A stretch of 64,000 nt of DNA. It comes from Neisseria sp. KEM232 (GTDB lineage Bacteria > Pseudomonadota > Gammaproteobacteria > Burkholderiales > Neisseriaceae). Both the position numbers and the translations under genes were made by a program. Below, in pieces: positions 31,906 through 40,723 of the stretch (within the stretch, counting starts at the first letter, position 1; every line of letters starts with the position of its first letter). The notes beneath the pieces are model-generated. The model did not search any database. It was not told where the DNA came from and saw only the letters and a list, made by a program, of their open reading frames with translations. The stretch is from contig NZ_CP022527.1 in assembly GCF_002237445.1 (NCBI RefSeq), positions 868,001 through 932,000 on the forward strand, written 5' to 3'.

Positions 31906-32550
31906 ATGAACTTATTTCAAAACGCAAAATTCTTCACTACGGTCAACCATTTGAAAGACCTGCCCGACACGGGCGCGGAAATCGCCTTCGTCGGCCGCTC
32001 CAATGCGGGCAAGTCCAGCGCCATCAACACGCTGTGCAACCATGTGCGGCTGGCCTATGTGTCGAAAACGCCCGGGCGCACGCAGCACATCAATTTTTTC
32101 GAGCTGGCCGACGGGCATTTCATGGCCGATTTGCCGGGCTACGGCTACGCGCAGGTGCCCGAAGCGGTGCGGCGGCACTGGGTGGCGCTGCTGGGCGACT
32201 ATCTGCGCACGCGCCGCCAGCTGGTCGGGCTGGTGCTGATTATGGACTGCCGCCATCCGCTCAAAGAGCTGGATATGCAGATGCTGGATTTCTTTGCCGA
32301 AACCGGCCGTCCTGTGCATATCCTGTTGTCCAAAGCGGACAAATTATCTAAGAACGACCAAATCAAAACCTTGTCTTCTGTCAAGAAAGCGTTAAAACCG
32401 TTTTCCGAGCGGCAGGAGGTGACGGTGCAGCTTTTTTCCAGCCTGAAAAAGCAGGGCATGGCGGAAACGGAAGCGGTTGTCGCGGGCTGGTTCGCGCGTT
32501 TGAACGAAGGGCAGGCGCAAGAACCGCAGAAACCTGCAAAACCGGATTGA
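31906..32550 (+). CDS. engB: EngB/YihA ribosome-biogenesis GTPase
   Basis: GTPase needed for 50S subunit assembly. The 214 residues have G1 GRSNAGKSS, G2 TPGRTQ, G3 DLPGYGYA and G4 SKADKL, with the ENGB insert VPEAVRRHWVALLGDYL. The C-terminal extension is Gln/Pro/Lys-rich. It is preceded by a short AT-rich leader after divergent cytochrome c4. A DUS-pair terminator follows. Confidence 0.95.
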   Translation: MNLFQNAKFFTTVNHLKDLPDTGAEIAFVGRSNAGKSSAINTLCNHVRLAYVSKTPGRTQHINFFELADGHFMADLPGYGYAQVPEAVRRHWVALLGDYLRTRRQLVGLVLIMDCRHPLKELDMQMLDFFAETGRPVHILLSKADKLSKNDQIKTLSSVKKALKPFSERQEVTVQLFSSLKKQGMAETEAVVAGWFARLNEGQAQEPQKPAKPD

Positions 32551-32563
32551 AACTGTCCGCAGG

Positions 32564-32597
32564 AGGCCGTCTGAAACGCTTTCAGACGGCCTTTTTT
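32564..32597. terminator. DUS-pair terminator after engB
   Basis: AG-DUS arms with a three-base loop and a long T-run (ccttttttc) 14 bp after the engB stop. Convergent with the TlpA-like gene. Confidence 0.8.
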
Positions 32598-32643
32598 CTT
32601 GGTGTGCGGTTTGAAAGCCGTGCGGCGGCTGTTTTCAGACGGC

Positions 32644-33135
32644 CTACTCGGCCATCTCGCCGTCTATCAAACGGTAAAGCTCGGCGAAATCGGGTTCGCC
32701 GACAAAGGTTTTCAGCACCCTGCCCTCTTTGTCGACCAGAAAAGAGGTGGGATATACCGCCGTGCCGAAGGCGCGGGCGGCGGCTTTGTCGGCGTCGTAC
32801 ACCACGGTGAAATCCATGCCGCGCTCTGCGGCGTAGGTTTTCACGCTCTCGAGCGGGTCGTAGGGTTCGGCGACGGCGAGGATTTGGAAGCCGTCGCGGT
32901 TTCGGTAGTCGTGCGACATTTTCACGATTTTCGGCATTTCCGACACGCAGCCGGGGCAGGAGGGAAACCAGAAATTGATAAAGGTGACCTTGCCGCGCAA
33001 AGCGGCGTCGGACACGGTTTTGCCGTGCAGATCAGGCAGCGAGAAGGCGGGGGCGGGCGTACCCGAAGGAATCAGGATAAAGGCCAGCAGGCCGCAGACC
33101 AGCGCGGCGGCGGCGAAAACGGCGGTTTTTTTCAT
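32644..33135 (-). CDS. TlpA-like membrane-anchored thioredoxin
   Basis: Periplasm-facing thiol oxidoreductase. The 163 residues start with one hydrophobic N-terminal segment (AVFAAAALVCGLLAFILI, probably an uncleaved anchor). The thioredoxin fold has the active site CPGC (Cys60 and Cys63) in NFWFPSCPGCVSEMPK and the cis-Pro in AVYPTSFLVDKEG. A role in keeping apocytochrome c thiols reduced fits the nearby System II genes, but other substrates are possible. Its ATG overlaps the thioesterase stop (ATGA). Confidence 0.88.
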   Translation of the reverse strand: MKKTAVFAAAALVCGLLAFILIPSGTPAPAFSLPDLHGKTVSDAALRGKVTFINFWFPSCPGCVSEMPKIVKMSHDYRNRDGFQILAVAEPYDPLESVKTYAAERGMDFTVVYDADKAAARAFGTAVYPTSFLVDKEGRVLKTFVGEPDFAELYRLIDGEMAE

Positions 33136-33524
33136 GAGCGGAACATCTGTTGCAGGGTTTGGAAGACGGCGGCGGGAAACTCGGTGCTGCGGCCGTCTGA
33201 AACGGGCACGAGGGTGACATCGGCCTGCGCGGAGGTTTTGCCGCTGTCGGCAAAGGAGACAATCTGGCGGATAACGGCCAGACGCGGCTCGACGGTTTTG
33301 ACGCGGTTGCGCACGGTAAGCACGTCGCCCGCCACCGCGCTGCGGCGGTAGCGGATATCGACGCGGGCGACGACTATCTGCACGCCTGCCAGCCCGCCGA
33401 GCAGGCCGTGCTGTTCGAAAAAGTGCCAGCGCGCTTCTTCGAGAAATTCGAGGTAGCGCGCGTTGTTCACATGGCCGTAGCCGTCGAGGTGGTAGCCGCG
33501 TATGCGGAAAACGGCGTCTTCCAT
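33132..33524 (-). CDS. Acyl-CoA thioesterase, YbgC/4HBT hotdog family
   Basis: A 130-residue single hotdog-fold enzyme. It carries the family signature D-x-x-GHVNNARYLEFLEEARW with the catalytic Asp preceding GHVN, then VVARVDIRYRRSAVAGDVLT. The ATG at 33524 is supported by homology; upstream in-frame sequence lies in the next gene in another frame. A DUS encodes VSDGR near the C-terminus. It is the middle gene of an apparent three-gene run on the minus strand. Substrate unknown. Confidence 0.87.
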   Translation of the reverse strand: MEDAVFRIRGYHLDGYGHVNNARYLEFLEEARWHFFEQHGLLGGLAGVQIVVARVDIRYRRSAVAGDVLTVRNRVKTVEPRLAVIRQIVSFADSGKTSAQADVTLVPVSDGRSTEFPAAVFQTLQQMFRS

Positions 33525-33525
33525 C

Positions 33526-33879
33526 TCAGTGCGTTTCAAAGGGCACGAAGCTTTCGCGCGCCAGCGGTTCGGCAGACAGGTCGGTAACGAGGGAGGCGGG
33601 GCGGATGTCGAACCATTCGGCGAAAATGTCGGGATGGAGATCCGGCCACAGGCTTTCGTCTTCGCACCAGTCGGCCAGTTCGGCGGCGAAAATCTCGGCG
33701 GCGCGGTGTTCGATGATGTCCCAAACATCGTCGGCATGGTCGCACGGATCGGTAAGGTAGGCGTTGGCGTCGGCCTGCAAATCTTCGAGGGTGACATCCC
33801 TGACACCGACCGAGTGCAGCCAGTGCAAAAAGGGCTCTTGCGGAATCAGAAGAAAGGCGCTGCGGTTGACTTCATACAT
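33526..33879 (-). CDS. Conserved-looking hypothetical protein
   Basis: A 117-residue acidic soluble protein starting MYEVNRSAFLLIPQEPFLHW and containing ADDVWDIIEHRAAEIFAAEL and DLHPDIFAEWFDIRP. It is rich in Trp, Asp and Glu, with no signal or membrane segment. I do not recognise the family. It is adjacent to the thioesterase (1 bp between stop and ATG), so it is probably co-expressed. The ATG at 33879 is chosen because upstream in-frame codons fall in a dispersed repeat. Confidence 0.7.
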   Translation of the reverse strand: MYEVNRSAFLLIPQEPFLHWLHSVGVRDVTLEDLQADANAYLTDPCDHADDVWDIIEHRAAEIFAAELADWCEDESLWPDLHPDIFAEWFDIRPASLVTDLSAEPLARESFVPFETH

Positions 33880-33900
33880 GGTTTTGCTCCTTGGTAAACA

Positions 33901-33950
33901 GCGGGAATGACGTTTCCGAAAGCGGGGCTTCAACAAAGTGAAAGCGTTTC
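33901..33950. repeat. Inverted copy of the dispersed repeat
   Basis: Reads gcgggaatgacgtttccg, then ggcttcaacaaagtgaaagc, the reverse complement of the unit at 16232. It lies between the CYTH gene and the hypothetical gene. Confidence 0.6.
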
Positions 33951-34434
33951 AGAAGGCCTTTTCGGTTTCGCTCCACCCGGCATACGGGTGTTTGCTCAGA
34001 TAGGCGTTGGTAAAGCGGCCGTCGGAGGTGATTTCGCGGCCGAGCCAGGCGGGGCGGGGAAAGGCGGCGTCTTCGGCGGGCAGCTCGATTTCGGCCACGA
34101 CCAGCGGCGCGTTGTCGCCCGCGTATTCGTCGATTTCAAAGGTAAAGCCGTCGCGGCGGATTTCGTAGCGGCGCTTTTCCATACGGAACGGGCACATGGT
34201 GTGCAGAACCTCCCGCGCGTGCGCTAGTGGGATTTCATACTCGAATTCGCTGCGCGTCACGTCGGAAATATAGCCTTTGAGCGTCAGCCACGCTTGTTCG
34301 CCGACGATGCGCACGCGGATGGTGCGCTCTTTTTCCACGCTCAGATAACCCTGGCTCAGCAGGAGCGGTTCGCCCGCTTCGGCGCGCCAAAGCTCGTTTG
34401 CCAACAAAAAACGGCGTTCGATTTCCACAGTCAT
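33949..34434 (-). CDS. CYTH-domain protein (triphosphatase-like)
   Basis: A 161-residue CYTH tunnel-fold protein, a family that hydrolyses inorganic triphosphate or thiamine triphosphate in bacteria. The N-terminal motif is VEIERRFLL, i.e. ExExR where ExExK is usual. Further charged strands: TIRVRIVGEQAWLTLKG, SEFEYEIPL, KRRYEIRRDGFTFEIDEYAG and VVAEIELPAED. Lys-to-Arg in the signature may retain function. Substrate not predictable. Confidence 0.88.
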   Translation of the reverse strand: MTVEIERRFLLANELWRAEAGEPLLLSQGYLSVEKERTIRVRIVGEQAWLTLKGYISDVTRSEFEYEIPLAHAREVLHTMCPFRMEKRRYEIRRDGFTFEIDEYAGDNAPLVVAEIELPAEDAAFPRPAWLGREITSDGRFTNAYLSKHPYAGWSETEKAF

Positions 34435-34451
34435 TCAGACGGCCTCTTTGC

Positions 34452-34871
34452 TTAAAACGGTTTGAAAACCACCAGATACAGCGCGGCAATCATTGCCAGC
34501 ACGGGAATTTCGTTAAATACGCGGTACCATTTGTGGCTGCGGCGGTTGCGGTGCGCGGCAAAACCGCGCAGCAGAAAAAAACAGCAGACATGATAGGCGG
34601 CGAGAAACAGCCCCAGCGCCAGTTTGCCGTACACCCAGCCCTGCCCCCACCAGCCCGCGGCAAAGGGCACAAGCAGGCCGAACACCAGCGCACCCGCACC
34701 CAGCGGCGTCATAAAACGCAACAGCCGCCGCGCCATGTCGAGCAGACGGCGGTATTCGGCCGAACCTGCGTCTGCCTGCGCCAGATTCACATAAATACGC
34801 GGCAGGTAAAACAAACCCGCAAACCACGAAATGATGAAAAACAGATGGAGAAACTTAAACCACAAATACAT
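34452..34871 (-). CDS. HemJ-like (CopD-family) membrane protein, probable protoporphyrinogen oxidase
   Basis: A 139-residue four-span membrane protein. The HemJ-type N-terminus MYLWFKFLHLFFIISWFAGL (conserved His in span 1) is followed by FYLPRIYV, LGLFLAAYHVCCFFLLR, and KWYRVFNEIPVLAMIAALYL with the conserved RxFNE-type segment. HemJ oxidises protoporphyrinogen IX in bacteria without HemG or HemY. The small CopD family shares this look, so the function is probable rather than certain. It fits the haem-protein context. Confidence 0.78.
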   Translation of the reverse strand: MYLWFKFLHLFFIISWFAGLFYLPRIYVNLAQADAGSAEYRRLLDMARRLLRFMTPLGAGALVFGLLVPFAAGWWGQGWVYGKLALGLFLAAYHVCCFFLLRGFAAHRNRRSHKWYRVFNEIPVLAMIAALYLVVFKPF

Positions 34872-34897
34872 TTTTCAGACGGCCTCCCCCCGAGAGG

Positions 34898-34961
34898 CGC
34901 GCATTATATAGCAGCCCGCCGCGGCCTGCGGCGGCTTTTGCGCTATAATGCGCGCCTTTCA
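34898..34961. promoter_or_regulatory. Symmetrical divergent promoter region
   Basis: An inverted repeat with arms gcgcgcattata (34898 on) and its complement ending at about 34955 places a TATAAT box on each strand: 34908-34903 for the HemJ-like gene and 34944-34949 for the 95-codon gene. The centre is a GC-rich palindrome (gccgcggcctgcggcggc). The -35 regions are weak. Confidence 0.55.
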
Positions 34962-34990
34962 AACCAACCGACAAAAAGGGAAACAAAGTC

Positions 34991-35278
34991 ATGCTCAACC
35001 AGTTTGAAATCCACGGCGGCGTGGTGAAAAACCTCAACGCCTTCCTCGCCGAAAAAGCCGTCGATCTGAAAACCGCAATGGACGACGAGGCGCTGAACAA
35101 AGAAGTCGCCGCCATCATCCACGCCGGCCTGCCCGGCATGGTGCGCCGCATCTACTCCCTGCAAAAAATGGAAACCTTTTTCTGGGAGAAAAAAGACCTG
35201 ATGGTGGACTACGTAGCCGCCCGCCTGGAAGCGTCGGCAAAAAAAGCCGAAGCGCGCGAAAAGAAAGAAAAGAAATAA
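34991..35278 (+). CDS. Small conserved-looking protein of unknown function
   Basis: A 95-residue protein with a folded N-part (MLNQFEIHGGVVKNLNAFLA, AAIIHAGLPGMVRRIYSLQK) and a very lysine-rich helical C-terminal tail (KKAEAREKKEKK). AAAGGGAAAC lies ahead of the ATG and a good -10 box upstream. It is clearly expressed-looking, with a terminator straight after. I recognise no family; the charged tail suggests nucleic-acid or membrane-surface contact. Confidence 0.75.
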   Translation: MLNQFEIHGGVVKNLNAFLAEKAVDLKTAMDDEALNKEVAAIIHAGLPGMVRRIYSLQKMETFFWEKKDLMVDYVAARLEASAKKAEAREKKEKK

Positions 35279-35292
35279 GGTCTGCAATACAC

Positions 35293-35328
35293 AAGGCCGT
35301 CTGAAACCCGTTTTTCAGACGGCCTTTT
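35293..35328. terminator. DUS-pair terminator
   Basis: AG-DUS arms plus aaac/gttt extension and trailing T-run, 15 bp after the 95-codon gene. Confidence 0.75.
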
Positions 35329-35375
35329 GCCTGCCTGCCGCACTATTGAGGCCGTCTGAAAGCCCGTTTCCCGCC

Positions 35376-35431
35376 ATCACTTCGTCGAGGCTGCGCTTTT
35401 GGAAACGCTATCCCCGCGAAGGCGGGGACGG
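35376..35431. repeat. Dispersed repeat with dRS3-like tail
   Basis: acttcgtcgaggctgcgctt, then ggaaacgctatccccgcg with an inverted cgcgaaggcgggg arm; same family as the copy at 16232. It lies in the lrgA leader. Confidence 0.6.
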
Positions 35432-35528
35432 CCTTGTCCAATGTTGCCTTTTGTTAAGCCGCCCGCTATATTCCGCCGCAGACCAAAACATTCATCCTTT
35501 AACTACAACTACAAGGAGCACGCCGCCC

Positions 35529-35870
35529 ATGCACCTCATCCGCGCCCTGAGCATTATTTTCGGTTTTCTCGCCGCCGGAGAGGCGGTGATTCATTTCACC
35601 GGCCTGCAACTGCCCGGCAGCATCATCGGCATGGCGCTGCTGTTTGCCGCCTTACAGGCCGGCTGGGTGAAAACCGCGTGGCTGCAGGGCGCGGTGGACA
35701 CGATGATGGCCAATTTGTCGCTGTTTCTCGTACCGCCCTGCGTGGCGGTAATGGAATATCTCGATCTGGTGGCGCGCGACTTTTGGCCGATTGCCGTGTC
35801 CACCGTGTTCAGCACGCTGGCGGTAATGTTCGTCACCGGCAAAACGCACGAACTGCTGCGCAAACGCTGA
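35529..35870 (+). CDS. lrgA: LrgA/CidA-family holin-like protein
   Basis: A 113-residue membrane protein with four spans and the family signature LPGSIIGMALLFAALQAG, followed by LFLVPPCVAVMEYLDL. LrgA/CidA proteins act with LrgB in autolysis control or export of small metabolites. The ATG at 35529 is chosen from homology; upstream codons are repeat sequence. The stop and the lrgB start share TGATG, giving translational coupling. Confidence 0.9.
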   Translation: MHLIRALSIIFGFLAAGEAVIHFTGLQLPGSIIGMALLFAALQAGWVKTAWLQGAVDTMMANLSLFLVPPCVAVMEYLDLVARDFWPIAVSTVFSTLAVMFVTGKTHELLRKR

Positions 35871-36562
35871 TGGATATGCTGCGCCACCCCGCCGTGCTGC
35901 TCTGGCTCACCGTCACCGCCTACTGGCTGGTCAACATTGTGCGCGCCCGCACCGGCAACGTCCTCTTCAATCCCGTGATGTGCACCACCGCGCTGGTCAT
36001 CATCTATCTGAAACTCTGCGGTATCGCCTATCCCGACTACCACCAGGCGGCGCAATTCATCGATTTCTGGCTCAAACCCGTCGTCGTCGGCCTGGCCGTG
36101 CCGCTGTATCTCAACTGGGACAGAATCCGCCGCCAGTGGCTGCCGATTATCCTGTCGCAAACCGCAGGCAGCGTCACCGGCATCGTCAGCGCGGTCTACC
36201 TCGCCAAACTCGCGGGCGCGGGGCGGGAAACCGTGTTGAGCCTCGCCGCCAAATCGGTCACCAGCCCCATCGCCATCGAAATCACCCGCAGCATCGGCGG
36301 CCTGCCCGCCATCACCGCCGCTTCAGTGATTGCCGCCGGCATGATCGGCCAGACGGCGGGCTACCGCATCCTGCAACTGGGCACGGTGAAAAAACCGATG
36401 TCGCAGGGCATGTCGGTGGGCGCCGCCTCGCACGCGATGGGCATGGCCGCCTCGCTCGAACGCAGCAAGAAATACGCCGCCTACGCGGGCTTGGGCCTAA
36501 TCGTCAACGGCGTGCTCACCGCCTTTCTCGTGCCGCTGCTGCTGCCGCTGATGGGTTATTGA
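35870..36562 (+). CDS. lrgB: LrgB-family membrane protein
   Basis: Partner of LrgA, 230 residues, about seven spans. Signatures: LKPVVVGLAVPLYLNWDRI, SLAAKSVTSPIAIEI and GAASHAMGMAASLE. The start at 35870 overlaps the lrgA stop; the frame open to 35399 is rejected because it runs antisense-like through lrgA. A DUS-pair terminator follows. Confidence 0.92.
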   Translation: MDMLRHPAVLLWLTVTAYWLVNIVRARTGNVLFNPVMCTTALVIIYLKLCGIAYPDYHQAAQFIDFWLKPVVVGLAVPLYLNWDRIRRQWLPIILSQTAGSVTGIVSAVYLAKLAGAGRETVLSLAAKSVTSPIAIEITRSIGGLPAITAASVIAAGMIGQTAGYRILQLGTVKKPMSQGMSVGAASHAMGMAASLERSKKYAAYAGLGLIVNGVLTAFLVPLLLPLMGY

Positions 36563-36594
36563 ACCCTGCCAAACAGCACAGAGGCCGTCTGAAA

Positions 36595-36624
36595 AAGGCC
36601 GTCTGAAACTTTTTCAGACGGCCT
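36595..36624. terminator. DUS-pair terminator after lrgAB
   Basis: AG-DUS inverted pair with an aaa/ttt-extended stem, preceded by another single DUS; 32 bp after the lrgB stop. Confidence 0.7.
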
Positions 36625-36689
36625 CCCGCCATGCCGCTGCGTTAATTTTGCTTTACAATACCGCCCTTTTCCCCCAACCCTCCCCGCGC

Positions 36690-38993
36690 ATGATTCACGA
36701 CACCCCATCCCCCGTTTCCGACCACGACACCCTGCTGCTCGGCCAATACGCCGAACGCGCCTATCTCGAATACGCCATGAGCGTGGTCAAAGGCCGCGCC
36801 CTGCCCGAAGTTTCAGACGGCCAAAAGCCCGTGCAGCGGCGCATTCTCTACGCCATGCGCGACATGGGGCTGACTTCGGGCGCGAAGCCCGTGAAATCCG
36901 CGCGCGTGGTCGGCGAGATTTTGGGCAAATACCATCCGCACGGCGACAGCTCGGCCTATGAAGCGATGGTACGCATGGCGCAGGATTTCACGCTGCGCTA
37001 TCCGCTTATCGACGGCATCGGCAACTTCGGCTCGCGCGACGGCGACGGCGCGGCGGCGATGCGCTACACCGAAGCGCGGCTCACGCCGATTGCCGAACTG
37101 CTATTGTCGGAAATCCATCAGGGTACGGTGGATTTTGTGCCCAACTACGACGGCGCGTTTGAAGAACCCGTTACCCTGCCCGCGCGTTTACCGATGGTAT
37201 TGCTCAACGGCGCGTCGGGCATTGCAGTGGGCATGGCTACGGAAATCCCGCCGCATAATTTAAACGAAGTGACCCAAGCCGCCGTCGCGCTACTGAAAAA
37301 ACCGCATCTCGACACGGCCGACCTGATGGAATACATCCCCGCGCCCGACTTTGCCGGCGGCGGCCAAATCATCACGCCGGCGGCGGATTTGCGCCAGATT
37401 TACGAAACGGGCAAAGGCAGCGTGCGCGTGCGTGCGCGTTACGAAATCGAGCGGCTCGCGCGCGGCCAGTGGCGCGTGATTGTTACCGAGCTGCCGCCGA
37501 ACGCCAATTCCGCCAAAATCCTCGCCGAAATCGAAGAGCAGACCAATCCCAAGCCCAAAGCGGGCAAAAAGCAGCTCAACCAAGACCAGCTCAACACCAA
37601 AAAGCTGATGCTCGATTTAATCGACCGCGTGCGCGACGAGTCCGACGGCGAACATCCCGTTCGCCTTGTGTTCGAGCCGAAATCCAGCCGCATCGACACC
37701 GACTCGTTTATCAACACGCTGATGGCGCAGACTTCGCTGGAAGGCAATGTGTCGATGAACCTGGTGATGATGGGTTTGGACAACCGCCCGGCGCAGAAAA
37801 ACCTGAAAACCATCTTGCAGGGATGGCTGGATTTCCGCGTGGTAACGGTTACGCGCCGCCTGAAATTCCGCCTGTCGCAGGTGCAAAAACGGCTGCACAT
37901 CCTCGAAGGCCGTCTGAAAGTGTTTTTGCACATCGACGAAGTGATTAAAGTCATCCGCGAATCAGACGACCCCAAAACCGATTTGATAGCCGCGTTCGGC
38001 CTGTCAGAAATCCAAGCCGAAGACATTTTGGAAATCCGCCTGCGCCAGCTTGCGCGCTTGGAAGGTTTCAAGCTGGAAAAAGAGCTGGTCGAATTGCGTG
38101 AAGAAGAAGGCCGTCTGAACCTGTTGCTTGGCGACGAAAACGAAAAGAAAAAGCTCATCATCAAAGAGATGCAGGCCGACATGAAGCAATACGGCGACGC
38201 GCGCCGCACACTGGTGGAAGAAGCAGGCCGCGCCGTACTCACGCAAACCACCGCCGACGAGCCGGTTACGCTGATTCTGTCGGAAAAAGGCTGGATACGC
38301 AGCAGAGCCGGCCACAATCTCGATTTGAGCCAAACCGCGTTTAAAGAAGGCGACGCCCTCAAACAAACCCTCGAAGGCCGCACCGTGTGGCCGGTGGTGA
38401 TACTCGACACACAAGGCCGCACCTACACGCTCGATGCCGCCGAAATCCCCGGCGGACGCGGCGACGGCGTGCCCGTATCTTCATTAATCGAGCTGCAAAA
38501 CGGCGCAAAACCCGCCGCCATGCTCACCGGCCTGCCCGAGCAGCATTACCTGTTGGCAGGCAGCGGCGGCTACGGCTTTATCGCCAAACTCGCCGACATG
38601 GTCAGCCGCAACAAAAACGGCAAAGTGCTGATGACGCTGGAAACGGGCGAAACCGTTTTGCCGCCCGCGGCCTTGTACGCCTCCTCGCTCATCAATCCCG
38701 ACTGCAAAGTCGTTACTGCCGACAGCGGCAACCGCCTTTTAGCCTTCCCGCTGGGCGAACTCAAAGTCATGCCCAAAGGGCGCGGTTTGCAGCTTACCCC
38801 GCTTTCGGACGGCCTCACGCTCGAACACACCGCCGTGGTATCCACGCCCGAATTTGTCGTCGAAACCGTCGGCAAACGCGGCGCGGTGCATCAGGAAAAA
38901 CTGCGTATCCAAGACATCGCGGGCAAACGCGGCCGCAAAGGGAAAATTTTGGAAGTTTCAGGCCGTCTGAAAGCCATTAAAGCCAAAGATTAA
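36690..38993 (+). CDS. parC: Topoisomerase IV subunit A
   Basis: DNA-cleaving subunit that decatenates chromosomes with ParE. The 767 residues match neisserial ParC. The breakage-reunion domain has the catalytic Tyr in AMRYTEARLTPIAE. The quinolone-resistance region reads YHPHGDSSAYEAMVRMAQ, i.e. Asp, Ser, Ser and Glu at the positions altered in resistant gonococci, so wild type. The C-terminal beta-pinwheel contains several DUS-encoded GRLK segments. The ATG at 36690 is favoured over 36648, which lacks homology. Confidence 0.97.
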   Translation: MIHDTPSPVSDHDTLLLGQYAERAYLEYAMSVVKGRALPEVSDGQKPVQRRILYAMRDMGLTSGAKPVKSARVVGEILGKYHPHGDSSAYEAMVRMAQDFTLRYPLIDGIGNFGSRDGDGAAAMRYTEARLTPIAELLLSEIHQGTVDFVPNYDGAFEEPVTLPARLPMVLLNGASGIAVGMATEIPPHNLNEVTQAAVALLKKPHLDTADLMEYIPAPDFAGGGQIITPAADLRQIYETGKGSVRVRARYEIERLARGQWRVIVTELPPNANSAKILAEIEEQTNPKPKAGKKQLNQDQLNTKKLMLDLIDRVRDESDGEHPVRLVFEPKSSRIDTDSFINTLMAQTSLEGNVSMNLVMMGLDNRPAQKNLKTILQGWLDFRVVTVTRRLKFRLSQVQKRLHILEGRLKVFLHIDEVIKVIRESDDPKTDLIAAFGLSEIQAEDILEIRLRQLARLEGFKLEKELVELREEEGRLNLLLGDENEKKKLIIKEMQADMKQYGDARRTLVEEAGRAVLTQTTADEPVTLILSEKGWIRSRAGHNLDLSQTAFKEGDALKQTLEGRTVWPVVILDTQGRTYTLDAAEIPGGRGDGVPVSSLIELQNGAKPAAMLTGLPEQHYLLAGSGGYGFIAKLADMVSRNKNGKVLMTLETGETVLPPAALYASSLINPDCKVVTADSGNRLLAFPLGELKVMPKGRGLQLTPLSDGLTLEHTAVVSTPEFVVETVGKRGAVHQEKLRIQDIAGKRGRKGKILEVSGRLKAIKAKD

Positions 38994-39059
38994 CCGCAAA
39001 TGCCGTCTGAAAAACGGGCGCGGCCGCAATTTGCGACAATGCGCGCACCAAACACAAAA

Positions 39060-39099
39060 AGGCCGTCTGAAACCTTTTAACTCCGCTTTCAGACGGCCT
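39060..39099. terminator. DUS-pair hairpin after parC
   Basis: AG-DUS arms around a 16-base loop in the 116-bp gap to the kinase gene. A single ATGCCGTCTGAA uptake sequence lies at 38999. Confidence 0.55.
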
Positions 39100-39109
39100 A
39101 TACGGAAAA

Positions 39110-40723
39110 ATGCCAAACAACAATATGAAAAACTCCTTCCTCAGCAGAACCGACGACTGGGAAGAGCAGATCGACCGCATCCCGTGGCTCATCAACATCT
39201 GCCGCCTCACCATCGTCACCGCCATGACCGCGCTGCACCTGATGGCCATGTTCTCCGACAACGCCGGCCTGCGCAAAATGGTCACCCCCGCCACCTTCTA
39301 CCTGTGGGCGGCGGTTTACGCAGGCATCACCCTGTTTTCCTTCGTCCGCCCGCACTGGGTGCAGCAGAAAACCGACCGCCTGCCCAACGCCAGCGCCGTC
39401 ATCGACATCCTGATGATTATGGTGCTCGTCTACCTCACCGGCGGCATCGGCACTGGCATCGGCATCCTCGTGCTGCCCTTCATCGCCACCTCCTGCATGC
39501 TCAGCTACGGCCGTTTCCCCGCGCTTTACGCCGGCTTCACCACCCTGTGCATCGTCTGCGTCATGTTCCTCACCGACCAGCTCGTCCTCGACACGCAGCA
39601 GTGGGACGGCCGCAACATCGGCACGGGCATAGTCCTCATCGCCGCCTCCTTCGCCGTCGCCTACCTCACCTCCTACAGCGCCAAATTCCTCAAAGCCGCC
39701 AACGCCTCCGCGCTCAAACACAAGCGCAACTACAACCGCGTGCGCGGCCTCAACCTGCTGGTGCTCAACCGCGTGCAGGAAGCTGTCATCGTCATCGACC
39801 CCGAGCTGAAAGTCTGGCTGTTCAACCGTCAGGCCAAAACCTACTTCCCCGGACTCGCGCCCGAACAGAAAGAGCCGATTTTCGAAGACCTGGCCGGACG
39901 CTGGCTCTACAACCCCGACCGCCCCTTCGAAACCGACATCCACCTGCACCAGCATTCGATGCACGTGCGCGCCGTGCCGCTGGTTCAGGAAGACGGCCAG
40001 CTCCTCATGCTCTTCGTGCGCTCGCTGCGCGAAATCGCCGCCGAAGCGATGGCCACCAAACTCGCCTCGCTCGGCCAGCTCACCGCCAACCTCGCCCACG
40101 AAATCCGCAACCCCATGTCGGCCATCCGCCATGCCAACGACCTCTTGCAGGAAGGCGTGGAAGACCCGATGAGCCGCAAGCTGCACGGCATCATCGACGG
40201 CAACATCCGCCGCATCGACAAAATGCTCGAAGAAGTGTCGATGCTCAACAAAAAAGACAACCTCGGCCGCGAACACATAAACCTGATGAAATTCTGGCTG
40301 GCGTTCAAACAGGAATTCACCCTCAGCAATCCCGACGCGGTGCACTGCATCAAAATGGAAATGCAGGGCAAACAGCTGGCCGTCACCGCCGACCCGATGC
40401 ACCTGCAGCAAATCATGTGGAACCTGTGCAACAACGCCTGGCGGCACAGCAAAAAAGACGAAAGCGCCATCCGCGTGCTGATACGCCCCAGCGGCAAACT
40501 CAACATTTCGATAGTGGTGTCCGACAACGGCGCAGGCGTGCCGCCCGACATCCGCAACCAACTCTTCGAGCCCTTCTTCACCACCGAAAAAACCGGCACC
40601 GGCCTCGGCCTCTACGTCGCCCGCGAACTGGCACACGCCAACCTCGGCCAGCTGCACTACCACCCCGAAATGAACGGCTTCGAGCTCATCCTTCCGAAGG
40701 ACAACAACCATGAAGAACAGTGA
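39110..40723 (+). CDS. PilS-type sensor histidine kinase
   Basis: Inner-membrane sensor of 537 residues with six hydrophobic segments in the first about 200 residues. Then comes a PAS-like region (VLNRVQEAVIVIDPELKVWL). The HisKA H-box is LAHEIRNPMSAIRHANDLL with phospho-acceptor His330. The ATPase domain has N-box NLCNNAWRHS and G-boxes DNGAGVP and GTGLGLYVAREL. It lacks a large periplasmic domain, as in PilS. It overlaps the response-regulator gene by 14 bp. Likely targets are pilus or sigma-54-dependent genes. Confidence 0.88.
   Translation: MPNNNMKNSFLSRTDDWEEQIDRIPWLINICRLTIVTAMTALHLMAMFSDNAGLRKMVTPATFYLWAAVYAGITLFSFVRPHWVQQKTDRLPNASAVIDILMIMVLVYLTGGIGTGIGILVLPFIATSCMLSYGRFPALYAGFTTLCIVCVMFLTDQLVLDTQQWDGRNIGTGIVLIAASFAVAYLTSYSAKFLKAANASALKHKRNYNRVRGLNLLVLNRVQEAVIVIDPELKVWLFNRQAKTYFPGLAPEQKEPIFEDLAGRWLYNPDRPFETDIHLHQHSMHVRAVPLVQEDGQLLMLFVRSLREIAAEAMATKLASLGQLTANLAHEIRNPMSAIRHANDLLQEGVEDPMSRKLHGIIDGNIRRIDKMLEEVSMLNKKDNLGREHINLMKFWLAFKQEFTLSNPDAVHCIKMEMQGKQLAVTADPMHLQQIMWNLCNNAWRHSKKDESAIRVLIRPSGKLNISIVVSDNGAGVPPDIRNQLFEPFFTTEKTGTGLGLYVARELAHANLGQLHYHPEMNGFELILPKDNNHEEQ

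Noticed and set aside
36930..36980. Quinolone-resistance mutations in parC
   Set aside because: The region reads Asp-Ser-Ser...Glu, the susceptible state.
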